A DNA stretch of 64,000 bases from Scytalidium lignicola (Eukaryota > Ascomycota > Leotiomycetes). Of this stretch, positions 48,164-59,468 are shown one piece after another (position 1 is the stretch's first letter; each line of letters opens with the position of its first letter). The stretch is from the NCBI GenBank assembly GCA_002812745.2, contig NCSJ02000130.1:50000-113999 (forward strand). Direction: 5' to 3'. The translations under genes were made by a program, and so were the position numbers. Below the pieces are notes generated by a model that did not search any database, had not been told where the DNA came from, and was given only the letters and a program-made list of their open reading frames with translations.

Positions 48164-48576
48164 ATGAGTAGAGTACGTGGATTCCTTCCCTTGTTCTTAG
48201 CAACTGCGATAGGCATTGTCAATGGTAATCCAACAGAGACTCTCTAATTTAGAAAGTGGGCGTTGCTGACTGTTATTAAGGAATTGTAGTCTTTGGACCA
48301 GCCTTCAAAGAACAGCAATTAGAGAAAGAAAGACTAGCGAAGTATGAACCCTTTCGCGACATAATATAATTACTAATTTAGAGCCAAAGTTCTTCCAATG
48401 AAGCCCAAAAACCCAAGGATGAAATCAGTTCTCAGGCGAAAGCTTCCCAACCGGTATTAGTAGAGGCCGTATCTAGGAAAGGCGAACCAATATCCTGGCT
48501 ACCGCGAATTAGTCTGTGGGCAAAACCTTCCGGTGACGATAATTCAAAGAGCTCAGATTCGGCTGCTGCGAAATAA
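48164..48576 (+). CDS. Small single-TM protein, 104 aa, three exons
   Basis: I rebuilt this gene from splice sites: exons 48164-48224, 48281-48341 and 48384-48576, phases 1 and 2, ending at TAA. The N-terminus MSRVRGFLPLFLATAIGIVNG is a basic, then hydrophobic segment that could be a membrane anchor or mitochondrial signal-anchor. VVFGPAFKEQQLEKE follows, then a polar linker and PISWLPRISLWAKP. The last exon starts after the second AG of TTAGAG; only that choice keeps the 64-codon frame open. The family is not one I can name; the short basic-hydrophobic start resembles small mitochondrial inner-membrane assembly factors. It shares a 304-bp spacer with MMS22. Confidence 0.7.
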
Positions 48577-49311
48577 ATTGGGTACTAATCAAGCGGCAAT
48601 CTTCCTCACGGTGAAGCTTAATACCTTCGCAGAGCTTCATGATGAAAGGTTGGTTTCCAATCAAACCAGACTTTGCTGCAGTGGAGTTTTCAATACAGAC
48701 CGGTTCGTCAGCAAACGCAATATAAAAGGTTTATAGTGCGATGCGGAAGGCAGGTTCTATTGGAATGAGATTGCCAAATTTGCTAAGATTGAAGGATAGA
48801 CTCGACCTCAAGCACCAACACAATAGTTTGAATAGCATATTCATTAAAAATAAATTAACCATCTCTCCATGGTTGAGTTTCTAGAGATCATTAGAGATCA
48901 TCAGACATTCCAACCGAGAAATAGAAATACTATAAAAAGCTAGCCCGTGATCTTGCACTCTAATTTTGTTTCGTTTGTTCACACATATGAAGCTACGATC
49001 AACCCATAACATACGGATGACATAGAAGTAGAAAGCTATCAGACCTGGTGATTTAGACTAGAAGATCTTCAAATCTCAATCAATATATTTGACAAATATT
49101 TCATCCACTCTGCTTCAAAGTCGGTCTTATAGTAACAAACGCTATAAAATCAAGGAACAATGAATTGGCAAATTTTATTTTCAATATCTATTTTACACGG
49201 TCTATCCACAATCTTGAAATCTACAATCTAACCTCATCGAACAACATCAACCCAAATCTAGTTATCATTAGAAATGCTAGTCGATCCAGATGATTCCTCG
49301 GCTCGGCTCAA
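48577..49311. other. Intergenic region between convergent genes
   Basis: 0.7 kb of AT-rich 3' flanks. No ORF of note; a 10-bp direct repeat (TAGAGATCAT) occurs twice around 48881-48903. Confidence 0.45.
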
Positions 49312-52194
49312 TCAGTCTAACAGTATTATTTCAGGACCACCAATAACCCTATCAGCCTCATCAAGTTGACTTTTTATTGATTCGAAAAGAACCTTTGCGA
49401 TAGATGGAGGTACTGCATTACCAATTTGCCTCTTTTTATGGCTGCCTCTAAAAACGTGATTATGAGGAAACCCCTGCAGACAAGCATACTCTCGATGAGT
49501 GAGGTCCCGGGTGCCAGAAGGATGATAGTTCTGGCCTCCGTGGCAGGTCATTGCCCGAGGAAGGATTACGTTTGCATCCCAGGGTCTTCTGCTATATTGA
49601 GGAACTGCGTCTGGGTGGTGGTCTGGTGCATTCTGAGGGATGCTTCTAAGTGTCTCGTTGACAGTAACTAGCGGCTTAAGCCCATTTTCACCGTTTTCTG
49701 AGTGAGTTGGGGGTGGCATTTTGGGCAGGATCTCGCCTGGGCTAATTCAAAACTGTTAGCAGATCTAAATATGATAATCTTCATGTAGACCATTACCATG
49801 AAGCAATAACGAGGAGGCGAAACCGTCGTTGAGGTAAACCCTATCTGTACTGTTAGATATGACAGAATATAATCTGAGCCAGAAATCAACTTGCCCATTG
49901 AGAAAGCGGAACTATTGCCCATCTTAGAGAGAAGTTCAGGGAGGTGAACATGTGTACAAGAGCTGCAAAGTACTGCCTGAATTTAGGGAGCCGGATTCCA
50001 AACGTCTGCTCAAGTGTCACCACTCTTGGCTTTCCGACCTCAATAACTGCACGAACAGCAAATAGACTTGCTACGTTCATCTCATCGTTTGTTCCGTTGA
50101 CAGTGTGTGCTGGTGAGAAATATTGACAGGGAGGTGAAAGGTGCATAATGTCTACTTTCAAGTCCACAAAGCGCTCATGAGAAAGTTTGATAAAAGCATC
50201 TGAGCACATGTTATAACATGAGGCATGCGGAAAGTTTGCCTTCCACGTGGCGCAAGCATGTTCATCTTGGTCAAATCCCCAATTGACCTTCAAGCCAGCC
50301 ATAACAGCACCTCGAGTGGAACCACCTGCACCACAGAACCCATCTCCGTAAGTCAAGGTCTGTCCTGAAGATCTGATAATCTTTCTAGTTTTCGGGGGAG
50401 ATGTTCCCTGGATACTCCCTGTGAGTGGCAGGACTGAAGATTCAGGGGAGGAAATCTCTATGATATGTATTGGAACAGATTTCGTGGCAATTTTGACTGA
50501 ATCTGTTGAGTGAACAGAGGTTTCTGCTGTGTTACTCATATCGTTGGCTCTTTCTAGTGAAGTAAATTTCCTTTTTCTCGTCATATCACCGCTGGTGTTG
50601 CGGGCAATTGACAAAATTGAAGGATGGGAAGATCTAGTGGACTTTACTGGCGTAACAGCATCCCCACTGCCACTAATATCAACACGTCCATTTTGATCGT
50701 TAGATGGAGAAATGGTGTCTGCACAGATAGTTAGAGGTTTGTACGAACCTCCAAGCTCAGTCTTTCCACGCCAACAAAACCTCTTGACACTATCTGAAAT
50801 AGAAAATACAGCTGGACTTTCGCTTTCTCTAATATGCTCGAGAATTCGCTCTTTGTAGCAATTCTGCTGACGATCAGATGCAGAAGCATAAATACAGGTG
50901 TATTTCCAACGGAGGGTGAGTCCACCCTCTTCATCTATTTGCTGTTTATCACGGAAGAAAGATGGGTCTGTTGCTCGACAGTCTGGGAAATGTTGATTTG
51001 TACACCGAAGTGTACGTAGTTTTGCAACATCTTTAACTGGAATCTCAAGAACACTCTGCTCGGACGGAGATCGGTGATCGTCTAAGTCAATCTCGTAAAA
51101 TAAACAGACTTCATTAGCTTTCCGTTCGAGCATGCCATTTAAGTCTCTGGTTCTTTGAAGCGTATTGCCCCTTAATGACATTTCACCAGTGAGTGAATTC
51201 CGAATAATTGCGCTAATTCGGAGGAAACTGCCATCTTTGAGCTCAACAGTCTTGCCGGTTCTAAGATCTAGGCCATGGTATGCGAATCTATCGCAGCGGG
51301 TGTGGTGAGCTGCAAGTGGTGGGTTCCGTGTCTGGTCAGCTACCTTCTCCTGCTGTTCAAGTTGGCCAAAGCCACCCTCATGACGAGTATCCTTGGTACG
51401 AATAAACTTGGCTTTTGATTCTGTGAATGAGCTGTCGACATCTTCTATATCCCAAATATCTGTAGCAGTATTATCCGAAATGAACCCACTGTTATTAGTT
51501 GCATTTAGATTAGACTTCAGCGAACTAATACCTGCTCTGACAGTAAACTGGCTTGCATAATCATCAATCAACACCAGAGGATCGTGAGCTGTCCCCGATC
51601 CANTTTTTTTGAGATGGAGGTGGGAATCTGGCGTACGCAGCCAAGGCCGGCTTGTTATTCTGGTTGAATGCATGATTATTTACAGTAGAGGCTAGTGGCC
51701 TTCCCTGGATGGCATCACAAGCGGTTTGATTCGTCTGAGTATGGCAAATAAACTCATGGATGTTCGAATGTTGCTTATTGTGTTCCGAAACCAGATGATC
51801 CGTGAAGAATCTATTTCCTTCACTCGAACTGTGTGCTAATAACCAGTAATCAGCACTCTATCTTCAGTGTCCAACATAATTTGAGGAAATTCAAATATGA
51901 AAATGTAAGGGAATGTTTTTTTGGTCATTGTGGCTTGCCTTCTGATGAAATAAAGTCCAGAAGCAGCAGATGATAGGAGTTCGACAAAATTAGAAGCTAG
52001 GAGAAAGGAGACAATAAAATGGAACAAAAGAACTGTCAGGAATACAACAAAACTAGAGAATACATACAACTCTTAACAGGCTCCAAGCAATCGCATTCGT
52101 CTACATTGCCATCTCTATCGGCTGAAATATTATCAACATCAATAATAATGACGTTGGGTCGCAAAGAATCACTAGTCCGCTCTTTGGTATGCAT
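49312..52194 (-). CDS. RID: RID/Masc1-type DNA cytosine-5 methyltransferase (one coding N)
   Basis: Putative C5 methyltransferase of the fungal class needed for RIP in Neurospora (RID) and MIP in Ascobolus (Masc1). Exons 52194-52068, 51835-49895, 49840-49797 and 49741-49312. Exon 2 has an N at 51603 next to a run of seven T; removing it restores one frame of 846 aa, about the length of Neurospora RID. A BAH-like region lies near residues 240-325. Catalytic motifs follow in order: I GDGFCGAGGSTRG, IV SPPCQ with the catalytic Cys, VI EQT (most C5 enzymes have ENV; EQT is the RID/Masc1 hallmark), VIII QRRFR and X QIGNAVPPS. Intron 2 is GC-AG. A shorter reading from 51673 would miss the first ~110 residues, so I prefer the 52194 start. 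Confidence 0.85.
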
Positions 52195-54600
52195 AGCTTG
52201 TAGGTTGGACGTAGCAGAATTCCACAAATGGTTACTAAGACTCTGCTAAGCCTCGCTGATCTACAACGTGTGTTGAATAAAGTTGAAAAGCTTAAGACAG
52301 GATGATAATAACGATGATTGAAGCAGCCTGCAATAAGTTAACATTTATGCAAATAATAAAATTGAGTCCATGAAGGGCAAACCATTAGTAATAATCCAGA
52401 TATCTTCAGATAACTGGTGTATCAATAAATGTGAGGAAATAGTGAGTAACTTGCCCTGAATATCTGTGATGAGCGGTGTTTATGAGCGAGAGCCCAGGAG
52501 ACGTCAGAAAAAGATGCAAATCCTCAATTAAATTAACCTCTTTATGGCCCAGTGGCTCAGGCTCTATCAGAACTCCTTTTGGAGCAAGATTTTGGACATC
52601 TCTACTCTTTATTCATCTGGTTAGATCATGTAGCTCATTACCTTTGTGTAGAAAAGGGAAAGGCTGACAGATAATGTCTCGGCAGACACCGTATGCTAGC
52701 AAATTTTCTAGATATCAATTCTTACAATTACTGCCACGGAAAGATGCAGATGGAGCAGAATGGATACACCTACTGATGGATGTGACTAATTAAATTTTCT
52801 TCCATAATGGTGTCTTTTTTGTACTCTCAAAGATTTTTTTTTCCACCCCAAAAACATCAAAAAACATTGAAATTAAATGAAGAATTCTGATGGTTTGTAT
52901 CATTGTTTTGATACAAATACTCTCTCCTTTATCTTAAGCAAAGGCCACCTGCTTCTAGAAGGCTAGTGAAAACGAATCGAAACACCTACTACGTATATGC
53001 AAGCAAACAACTTCAAAATTATCTGTAACTATCTCTTCTATAGTAATAATTAAGTGTCGCATGCCCGCTATATTATTTCAAGATTGATGCTGCAAAATGT
53101 GCAGCAGAGCACCATAAAGGATATTTGGTCTTATGGCCTATGACTTTAACATCACTAATAACTATCAGTCTGTCCTGCGCAATCAGGAATACCAAATTGA
53201 TTTTACAACTTCGTATGTGGGAAATTATCAATCTAAAGAAATGCGTTTTCCCGCGCGGTAGGTTGCATTGTAGGTTTACGTCGTCTACCGTACCATCCCT
53301 GATCCACTTCTACCGCAAGTTTTTTTTTCTTCCTTCTGCTTTCCTCATGCTACACCTGACTGGCGGTGCATTAATATCTAGTAGCATCACATGTGTTTGG
53401 GTTTACCTGAAAGGGTCATACACTGATCAGCCAGTCTGTGCCTCACATGAAGTACGAACGTGCATGCCAGTTATCCCACAGCAGTCATGGTGATCATCAT
53501 TCCCTCATGCATTGGCAATTATTGTATCTAAAATGATGTGAACGATAGTTCAGGTACGTTGTTTTCTCGAGTTAACTTCATTTACCTCCTACACAGTGAT
53601 GATGAATAAAAATAAATTAAAGATGTTAGACTTCCTAGCAAACTTCTGCGGATAGATTTTTAACTGAACTGTCTTTCCTCTACAGTTGATCTGACTTCAT
53701 CTTGATCAAGATCTATACTAACACGAAACATAGTATTGGCGATTTAGACCTAATGTATTATACTGAGCCAAGTAAACTCTGTAACGAGGCACCCAATGAT
53801 CACGCGCAGATAGATATGGATGTTATATTGTAGTATGTTTACCAGTGCAGTGCAACAAAGCGTGAGTTGGCAAATCAGAAGCATCCACTGGAAGTTACCA
53901 GTTTGCTTTGTGGGTAAGAGCGTGCTGCCCAACCTTTTATCTTTGTTAAAGTAGGCGACCTAATAGTAAGTATCCATGCTTGCATCATATAATATTACTC
54001 TGAGCAGAAAAGAAATTCCTCCCTTTTCCTCCTTTCATATCTTGAAAGTCAATCACTGCACCAAGATACATGCAAAGTAACCCTGCATAGGTATTTGAGC
54101 ATTCTTGATCGTTGGTAAAGAATACAATCACAAAACAAAACAAAAAACCATCCTGAAATTTAACAATTAGAGGTTAAAATCTTCGTATGCTTTTGCAAGA
54201 TTGATAAGTTATATTGTCCTTTGATCTCTTATTTACTAAGGCACGAGGCTACATCCCCATGGTCTGTGCTTTATTTGTACTGGTCTCGGATTGGTCAGTA
54301 TCAAGGCAAAGCTAAACCATTGGCTCTAGCTTATTTGCAATTCACAGCCTTGCAGGATCGGCATATCATCTCTGGAAGTTTACCATGCCTTTGTTGCTCA
54401 TTACACCATCCTTTCAGAATATATTTATATCCCTAAATGATAACTAGAAATAAAGATGATCACCAGTATTTCCTCTTTTTTACAAAATGCCACTATCATT
54501 GTGGGATCCTTAACTAACGAATATCGAGAGCAAAGTGGAAAGTCCTGTCTAGAGCATCTGTAAAATATCAGCATCTCAAGTCTAGCTCCACAGTTGTATC
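52195..54600. other. Intergenic region between divergent genes
   Basis: 2.4 kb without a supported gene, lying between the methyltransferase (-) and the HhH-GPD glycosylase (+). The 122-codon ORF at 53125-53493 (+) and others at 52476, 53750 and 54221 lack domains. No repeat or transposon signature was found. Confidence 0.45.
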
Positions 54601-56724
54601 ATGTCTATCAGTGAAACGGAATCAATAAACTCGGTAGTATTGTCTGATATTGATATGACGTCGCCTGAAGTTGGGACACTATCGCCTGATGCCTATCGCG
54701 AGTGGGGAGCGCAAGATTTGGCAGCCGTGTCAAGAATGCGCTGCTGGAGTTTCTCACCATCTCCTCCGGCATTCTCAGAATGTGTTGGCAAGAATACTAG
54801 AAAAGGGAGTAAAATGGAGCCAATAAGTCCAAAGACATTGATCAAGGCTAAAAAGGCTGCTCCTGCACAGAATAGCGCAGCAAAACTTGCTTCCGACACT
54901 GCCACTTCTTTCACTATTGAACCTCAACAACATCCAGAGGATAATATTGTTCAGGTTATCAAGGCTTCAAATACCATAAACAATATTACAAAGATGCCGA
55001 AAAATGCTCCATCGAAATCAAAAAGGAAGATTATTGAGCCTGCCACTGGCGGATGGGATATCCTTCCGCACGGGATGGGTAAGGCTGGTGAGGCTATAGA
55101 CAAATTAGTCAGTACTGCCAATAGTACCACGAATGACATTGGCAGGTCCAAAACACGCCCTGCAAAAAGGACAAGAGAAAAGAATGAAAATAAGATTACG
55201 GCTGATGTGGAAGTCAAAGTGCTTGATCATAGATCTACAAATGTGATGACTGCCGAGATAAAGCAATTGAATGTATCAGGCAGAGATAATTCCATAACGA
55301 GTAATCTTACTCATGAGCTGCGTCGTGGACGATCGAGATACGCCATTAATAATGTGCCGTGTCCTGTGGTTCAAGAGACAACTGATCTACTTAGGGATGA
55401 TCCCATATATGATCCTCTGCAACAGAAGCCTAAGCGGAAGAATATGAAAGCTCAAGCTATCGACTATGAATATGAAGATTTGGAGGAAGAAAAACCAAGA
55501 AAGAGGCGAGCCCATGAAAATATAAAAACCACAAACGCATTGGAGGACATCATGGTTAAACTTGAGGACCCCATTGATACATCCAGAAATGCCAAGGGGA
55601 ATATGCCACGAAGGAAGAAAGCCAATCCATACGGTTTGACTCCTGGTTACTCACCATTCCCAGATTGGCCAATGCCGACTCCAGAAGCTTGCGAAGAAGT
55701 GAGCCGGTTACTTTCCGAGTTGCATGGTGTGGTCAAGCCACCTGAAGTCATTCCTCCTCCATCTATGGATGTCACTGGTTGTGGTGAAGTTCCTGATCTG
55801 CTTGATGCAATCCTTAGAACTCTCTTGAGCGCGTCGACTACTGCTAATAACTCAAATCTTGCTTTGAAAGGTCTGAGTGATAAATTTGGGCTACGCACGG
55901 AAGGCATTGGTAAAGGCAGCGTGAATTGGGAGGTCGTGCACAAGGCAGATCTTACGACTGTTATCGATGCAATTAAGCAAGGAGGGCTAGCAAAAGTCAA
56001 AGGAACAAATATCAAAAAGATCTTAGACACAGTTTATGCACAAAACCTAGCTCGTCGTGATGCCTTGCAGGAAGAGAAATCGAGGATTGGAACATCAAAT
56101 ACCAGAACTGAGCATCACACTGAAATAGCTGGAGATTTGGGGAACGGAGGCCCTGATAATGGTCTGCTATCGATGAATCACATCTTCGAAATGACTACAG
56201 ACGAAGCTATGGAGGAGTTAACTAAGTTACCAGGTATTGGTGTTAAGACTGCTTCGTGTGTTATCCTTTTTTGCATGAAGCGCCCAAGCTTTGCTGTTGA
56301 TACCCACGTATGGCGCCATTGCAAGTGGCTTGGATGGGTTCCTGAAACCGCTACCAGAGATCAGACTTTCAGTCATTGTGAAGTTCGCATTCCAAACCAT
56401 CTCAAGTATCCGCTCCACCAGCTTTTTCTCAGACATGGCAAGACATGTGGAAGGTGCAGGGCAAATACAAGTGCCGGAACTGTAGAATGGATGAAGACTA
56501 TATGCCCGATCGAACACCTAGTTAACAGAAAAGAAGAAAGGAAGATGCTTGTTAGTAAACTGACAACGAAATCTAGGAGTGTAACAAATCGAAAGAAGAA
56601 AACACTAATAGTCAAGAAACGAAAGGTCAGGAAGGTCGACAACATAGATTACAGTGACGAAGATGAGGAGATCTCTAGCAGCGAAGAGGATGAGGATAGC
56701 GACTATGAAGATGAAGGATATTAG
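54601..56724 (+). CDS. HhH-GPD superfamily DNA glycosylase
   Basis: Base-excision repair glycosylase of the endonuclease III superfamily; substrate unknown. Single exon, 707 aa. About 350 residues of basic, Ser-rich, probably disordered sequence come first (PAKRTREKNENK, KPRKRRAHENIK). The fold begins near NPYGLTPGYSPFPDWPMP and DLLDAILRTLLSASTT. The helix-hairpin-helix is LPGIGVKTASCVIL (residues 543-556) with the catalytic Lys at 549, and the catalytic Asp is D567 in FAVDTHVWR, so bifunctional lyase activity is expected. The iron-sulfur cysteines of EndoIII are incomplete: CGRC plus one Cys 15 residues on, not C-x6-C-x2-C-x5-C. The C-terminus is acidic (DEDEEISSSEEDEDS). It may be nuclear. 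Confidence 0.88.
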   Translation: MSISETESINSVVLSDIDMTSPEVGTLSPDAYREWGAQDLAAVSRMRCWSFSPSPPAFSECVGKNTRKGSKMEPISPKTLIKAKKAAPAQNSAAKLASDTATSFTIEPQQHPEDNIVQVIKASNTINNITKMPKNAPSKSKRKIIEPATGGWDILPHGMGKAGEAIDKLVSTANSTTNDIGRSKTRPAKRTREKNENKITADVEVKVLDHRSTNVMTAEIKQLNVSGRDNSITSNLTHELRRGRSRYAINNVPCPVVQETTDLLRDDPIYDPLQQKPKRKNMKAQAIDYEYEDLEEEKPRKRRAHENIKTTNALEDIMVKLEDPIDTSRNAKGNMPRRKKANPYGLTPGYSPFPDWPMPTPEACEEVSRLLSELHGVVKPPEVIPPPSMDVTGCGEVPDLLDAILRTLLSASTTANNSNLALKGLSDKFGLRTEGIGKGSVNWEVVHKADLTTVIDAIKQGGLAKVKGTNIKKILDTVYAQNLARRDALQEEKSRIGTSNTRTEHHTEIAGDLGNGGPDNGLLSMNHIFEMTTDEAMEELTKLPGIGVKTASCVILFCMKRPSFAVDTHVWRHCKWLGWVPETATRDQTFSHCEVRIPNHLKYPLHQLFLRHGKTCGRCRANTSAGTVEWMKTICPIEHLVNRKEERKMLVSKLTTKSRSVTNRKKKTLIVKKRKVRKVDNIDYSDEDEEISSSEEDEDSDYEDEGY

Positions 56725-57647
56725 GGTCTAATAACAGATGGAGTAGAAGGGATTGATATACCTCGCCAACTGGCTGATTTATATGAAGGAAAGACATTTA
56801 CTGCTCTAGGTGCTTTGTTATTAACATTTATTAGCATAATAGTCCACGGTGCCAGCTGCATGACAATGATGACATTAAAAGGGGTTAATCCAAGAGGTTA
56901 AAGCGTTAGAATCATGGTGCACTAGCTAATTGTCTAATTTTCTTTTATATATATTGCAAAATTATGTGTAGTAAATGGAGCTAGAAAACACCTCGGAAAT
57001 ATGTATGTTTTCCAAACTTTTCATTATAACTATTTATATATATTTAATATGCTTAAATAATGCAAATTAAATGCCGCAGAACTCTCTCAGAAATAGAACG
57101 GAATACCCCAGTTGCAATAACACAAGTTCTCATATTTCCTCATCCCTAACCACAAAATTCCAATTAGGCGTACCTGCCCAGTAGATTATGTGGAGAGAAA
57201 ATACCAACTTAGGCTGATGAGCACCTGCGGCTGCGATCTTGGACCGTGCATATCAGGCTAAATGGGCCAGGGTCTGAAGTCTCCCCAGAATCGAAAGACG
57301 GTCAATACCATTGGACCATTGAACCATTGACTTTGCTTCCCCCCTATTCGCTGGCATGATTTACATCGTGGCATAGGATTTTTCTTCAGAGAGAACTTCT
57401 TCTATGTTTTGCGGCCTCAATTGCGGAAAATCCGCCAATAAAGGAAAGAAGAAGGCACAAGGCTGAGTCAATTTTGAAGAGAACAAAACTTCGCCCGCTC
57501 CTCCCAAACTCGAAATGGCACAAGAAAGGGTCGTGAACCCTGACGGGTTCATGAAAGAATATTCAGACTGGGAGGCGTTAGTCAATTCTTTGTTGCCGTT
57601 TGTTCTGACGCTAATACAGCAGCTGTAGGGAGAAGTTGCTTTTCTCG
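56725..57647. other. Intergenic region
   Basis: 0.9 kb of 3' flank and the aldehyde dehydrogenase promoter. An ATG at 57514 opens a short frame that stops at 57627 and does not join the gene in phase with any good donor, so I leave it out. Confidence 0.45.
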
Positions 57648-59468
57648 ATGGCGACAGTGGGCACTGTAATTGCCCTGTTAATGATGTGGGGAGCGCTCAA
57701 GCTCGCCGAAAGGGTGACTCGAGNAAAAGCCAGTGATTAAGTACACAATTAGTGTTCCAAAGCCTCCAGCTGATTCCAAAATCTTAGAAAAACCCAGCAT
57801 TAAGGTTCGTAAATCATAGACTCTTGAATCCGCTTCCAGAGAATCAGAGCGGCTAATAGTTCACAGATAACGGGCTCAACAGCCATCCAGTGCTATGCTC
57901 CTGCTACCGGAGAGTTTCTAGGTCTGGTAAACCCTTCCACTGCAGAAGGCATCGACCGAGCGATAGAGAAAGCGCATGCGGTACAGAAACAATGGGCCAG
58001 GACAACCTTTGTGCAGCGTCGTCAAGTACTCCGTTGCATCCAAGCTTTTATAATGGAGAACCAGGATGATATTTGTCGAGTTGCTTGCCTCGAGTCTGGA
58101 AAGACAATGGTTGATGCTACGTTGGGAGAGGTTCTAGTTACCGTTGAGAAACTTCGTTGGACAATCCTACATGGAGAAAAGGCGCTGCGACCGTCTCGAC
58201 GACCTACGAATCTACTTATGGCATACAAGAAGAATACTGTGCGGTATGAGCCATTGGGTGTGGTAGCGGCTCTTGTGTCATGGAACTACCCCTTTCACAA
58301 TATGATAGGCCCAATGATATCTGCAATTTTCTCCGGGAATGGTATTGTTGTCAAAACATCAGAACAGACAGCTTGGAGTACGGTATATTTTTCACTGATT
58401 GTGAAGGGCGCTCTACACGTATGCGGTCACGATGCCAACCTCGTTCAAGTTGTGACCTGTTGGCCGCAGACTGCAAACCACTTGACCTCACACCCATCTA
58501 TTTCTCATGTCACATTCATTGGAAGCCGTGCTGTGGCAAAACATGTCGCCGTCGCTGCAGCTAAATCTTTAACTCCTGTGGTTGCCGAACTTGGGGGAAA
58601 GGATGCAGCTATCGTGCTAGACTCCGCGATTAAAGATCTGCCACGAATTAATGAAATATTATTAAGAGGGACATTCCAAGCAGCTGGCCAAAACTGCATT
58701 GGTATTGAACGCATAATAGCCTGCCCCAAAGTCTATGATAAAATAGTTACTGCCTTCGAACCCAGAATTCGTTCTCTTCGTGTTGGAAATTCTCTAGATT
58801 CTCCAGATGGCGCACAGGTTGATGTTGGAGCTATGATATCTGATACTTCCTTTGATAGACTAGAAAATCTCATCAAATCCGCAGTGAAGGATGGAGCTCG
58901 CCTTCTTGTTGGTGGATCAAGGTTACAACACCCTGTTCATCCTTCTGGCCATTATTTCCAGCCAACTCTCCTGGTGGATGTTACACCAGAAATGGCAATT
59001 GCAAAAGAAGAGTGCTTCGCACCCATCTGTGTGGTGATGAAAGCTGTTTCTGCTGAGAATGCCTGTAACATCGCAAATTCTACAGAGTATGCGCTGGGAT
59101 CGTCCGTATTTGGAAAAGAAAACTGGGAACTCGAGGCTGTAGTAAAAAATCTAAAGTCTGGGATGGTGGCAATCAACGATTTTGCAGCCTATTATGCCGT
59201 TCAATTACCCTTTGGGGGCATGGGCGGCTCTGGCTACGGTAGGTTCGCAGGAGAGGAGGGCCTTAGAGGATTATGCAATCTGAAATCAGTATGTCAAGAT
59301 AGATGGGGTTGGTTAGGAATTAGAACAGCTATTCCACCAAAGGTTAGATACCCCGTTGCAGAGGACGGGAAGGCGTTCGAGTTCATAAAGTCGGTTCTGA
59401 AGTTAGGGTATGGTGTGGGATTTCGAGCTAGACTGGGTGGTGTTAAGTCGATGTTAAAAAATATGTAG
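57648..59468 (+). CDS. MSC7: MSC7-like aldehyde dehydrogenase (one coding N)
   Basis: NAD(P)-dependent aldehyde dehydrogenase, membrane-anchored; MSC7 is the yeast relative. Exons 57648-57804 and 57867-59468. Exon 1 encodes a short TM segment (VGTVIALLMMWGALKLA) then a linker. An N at 57724 before AAAA breaks the frame; dropping it gives ERVTREKPVIKYTISVPKP and one frame of 585 aa. Exon 2 shows the ALDH core: SWNYPFHNMIGP of the Rossmann part, FIGSRAVAK, the general-base Glu in VAELGGKD, the nucleophilic Cys at about residue 329 in AAGQNCIGIERI, and FGGMGGSGYGRFAGEEGL near the end. The true start could lie upstream if an extra exon exists, but none closes in phase. Confidence 0.85.

Noticed and set aside
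51673..51675. ATG at 51673 as the methyltransferase start
   Set aside because: The other frame upstream of the N at 51603 encodes protein-like sequence and joins in phase to an exon at 52194-52068.
53125..53493. 122-codon ORF on +
   Set aside because: No domain and no flanking exons with matching phase.
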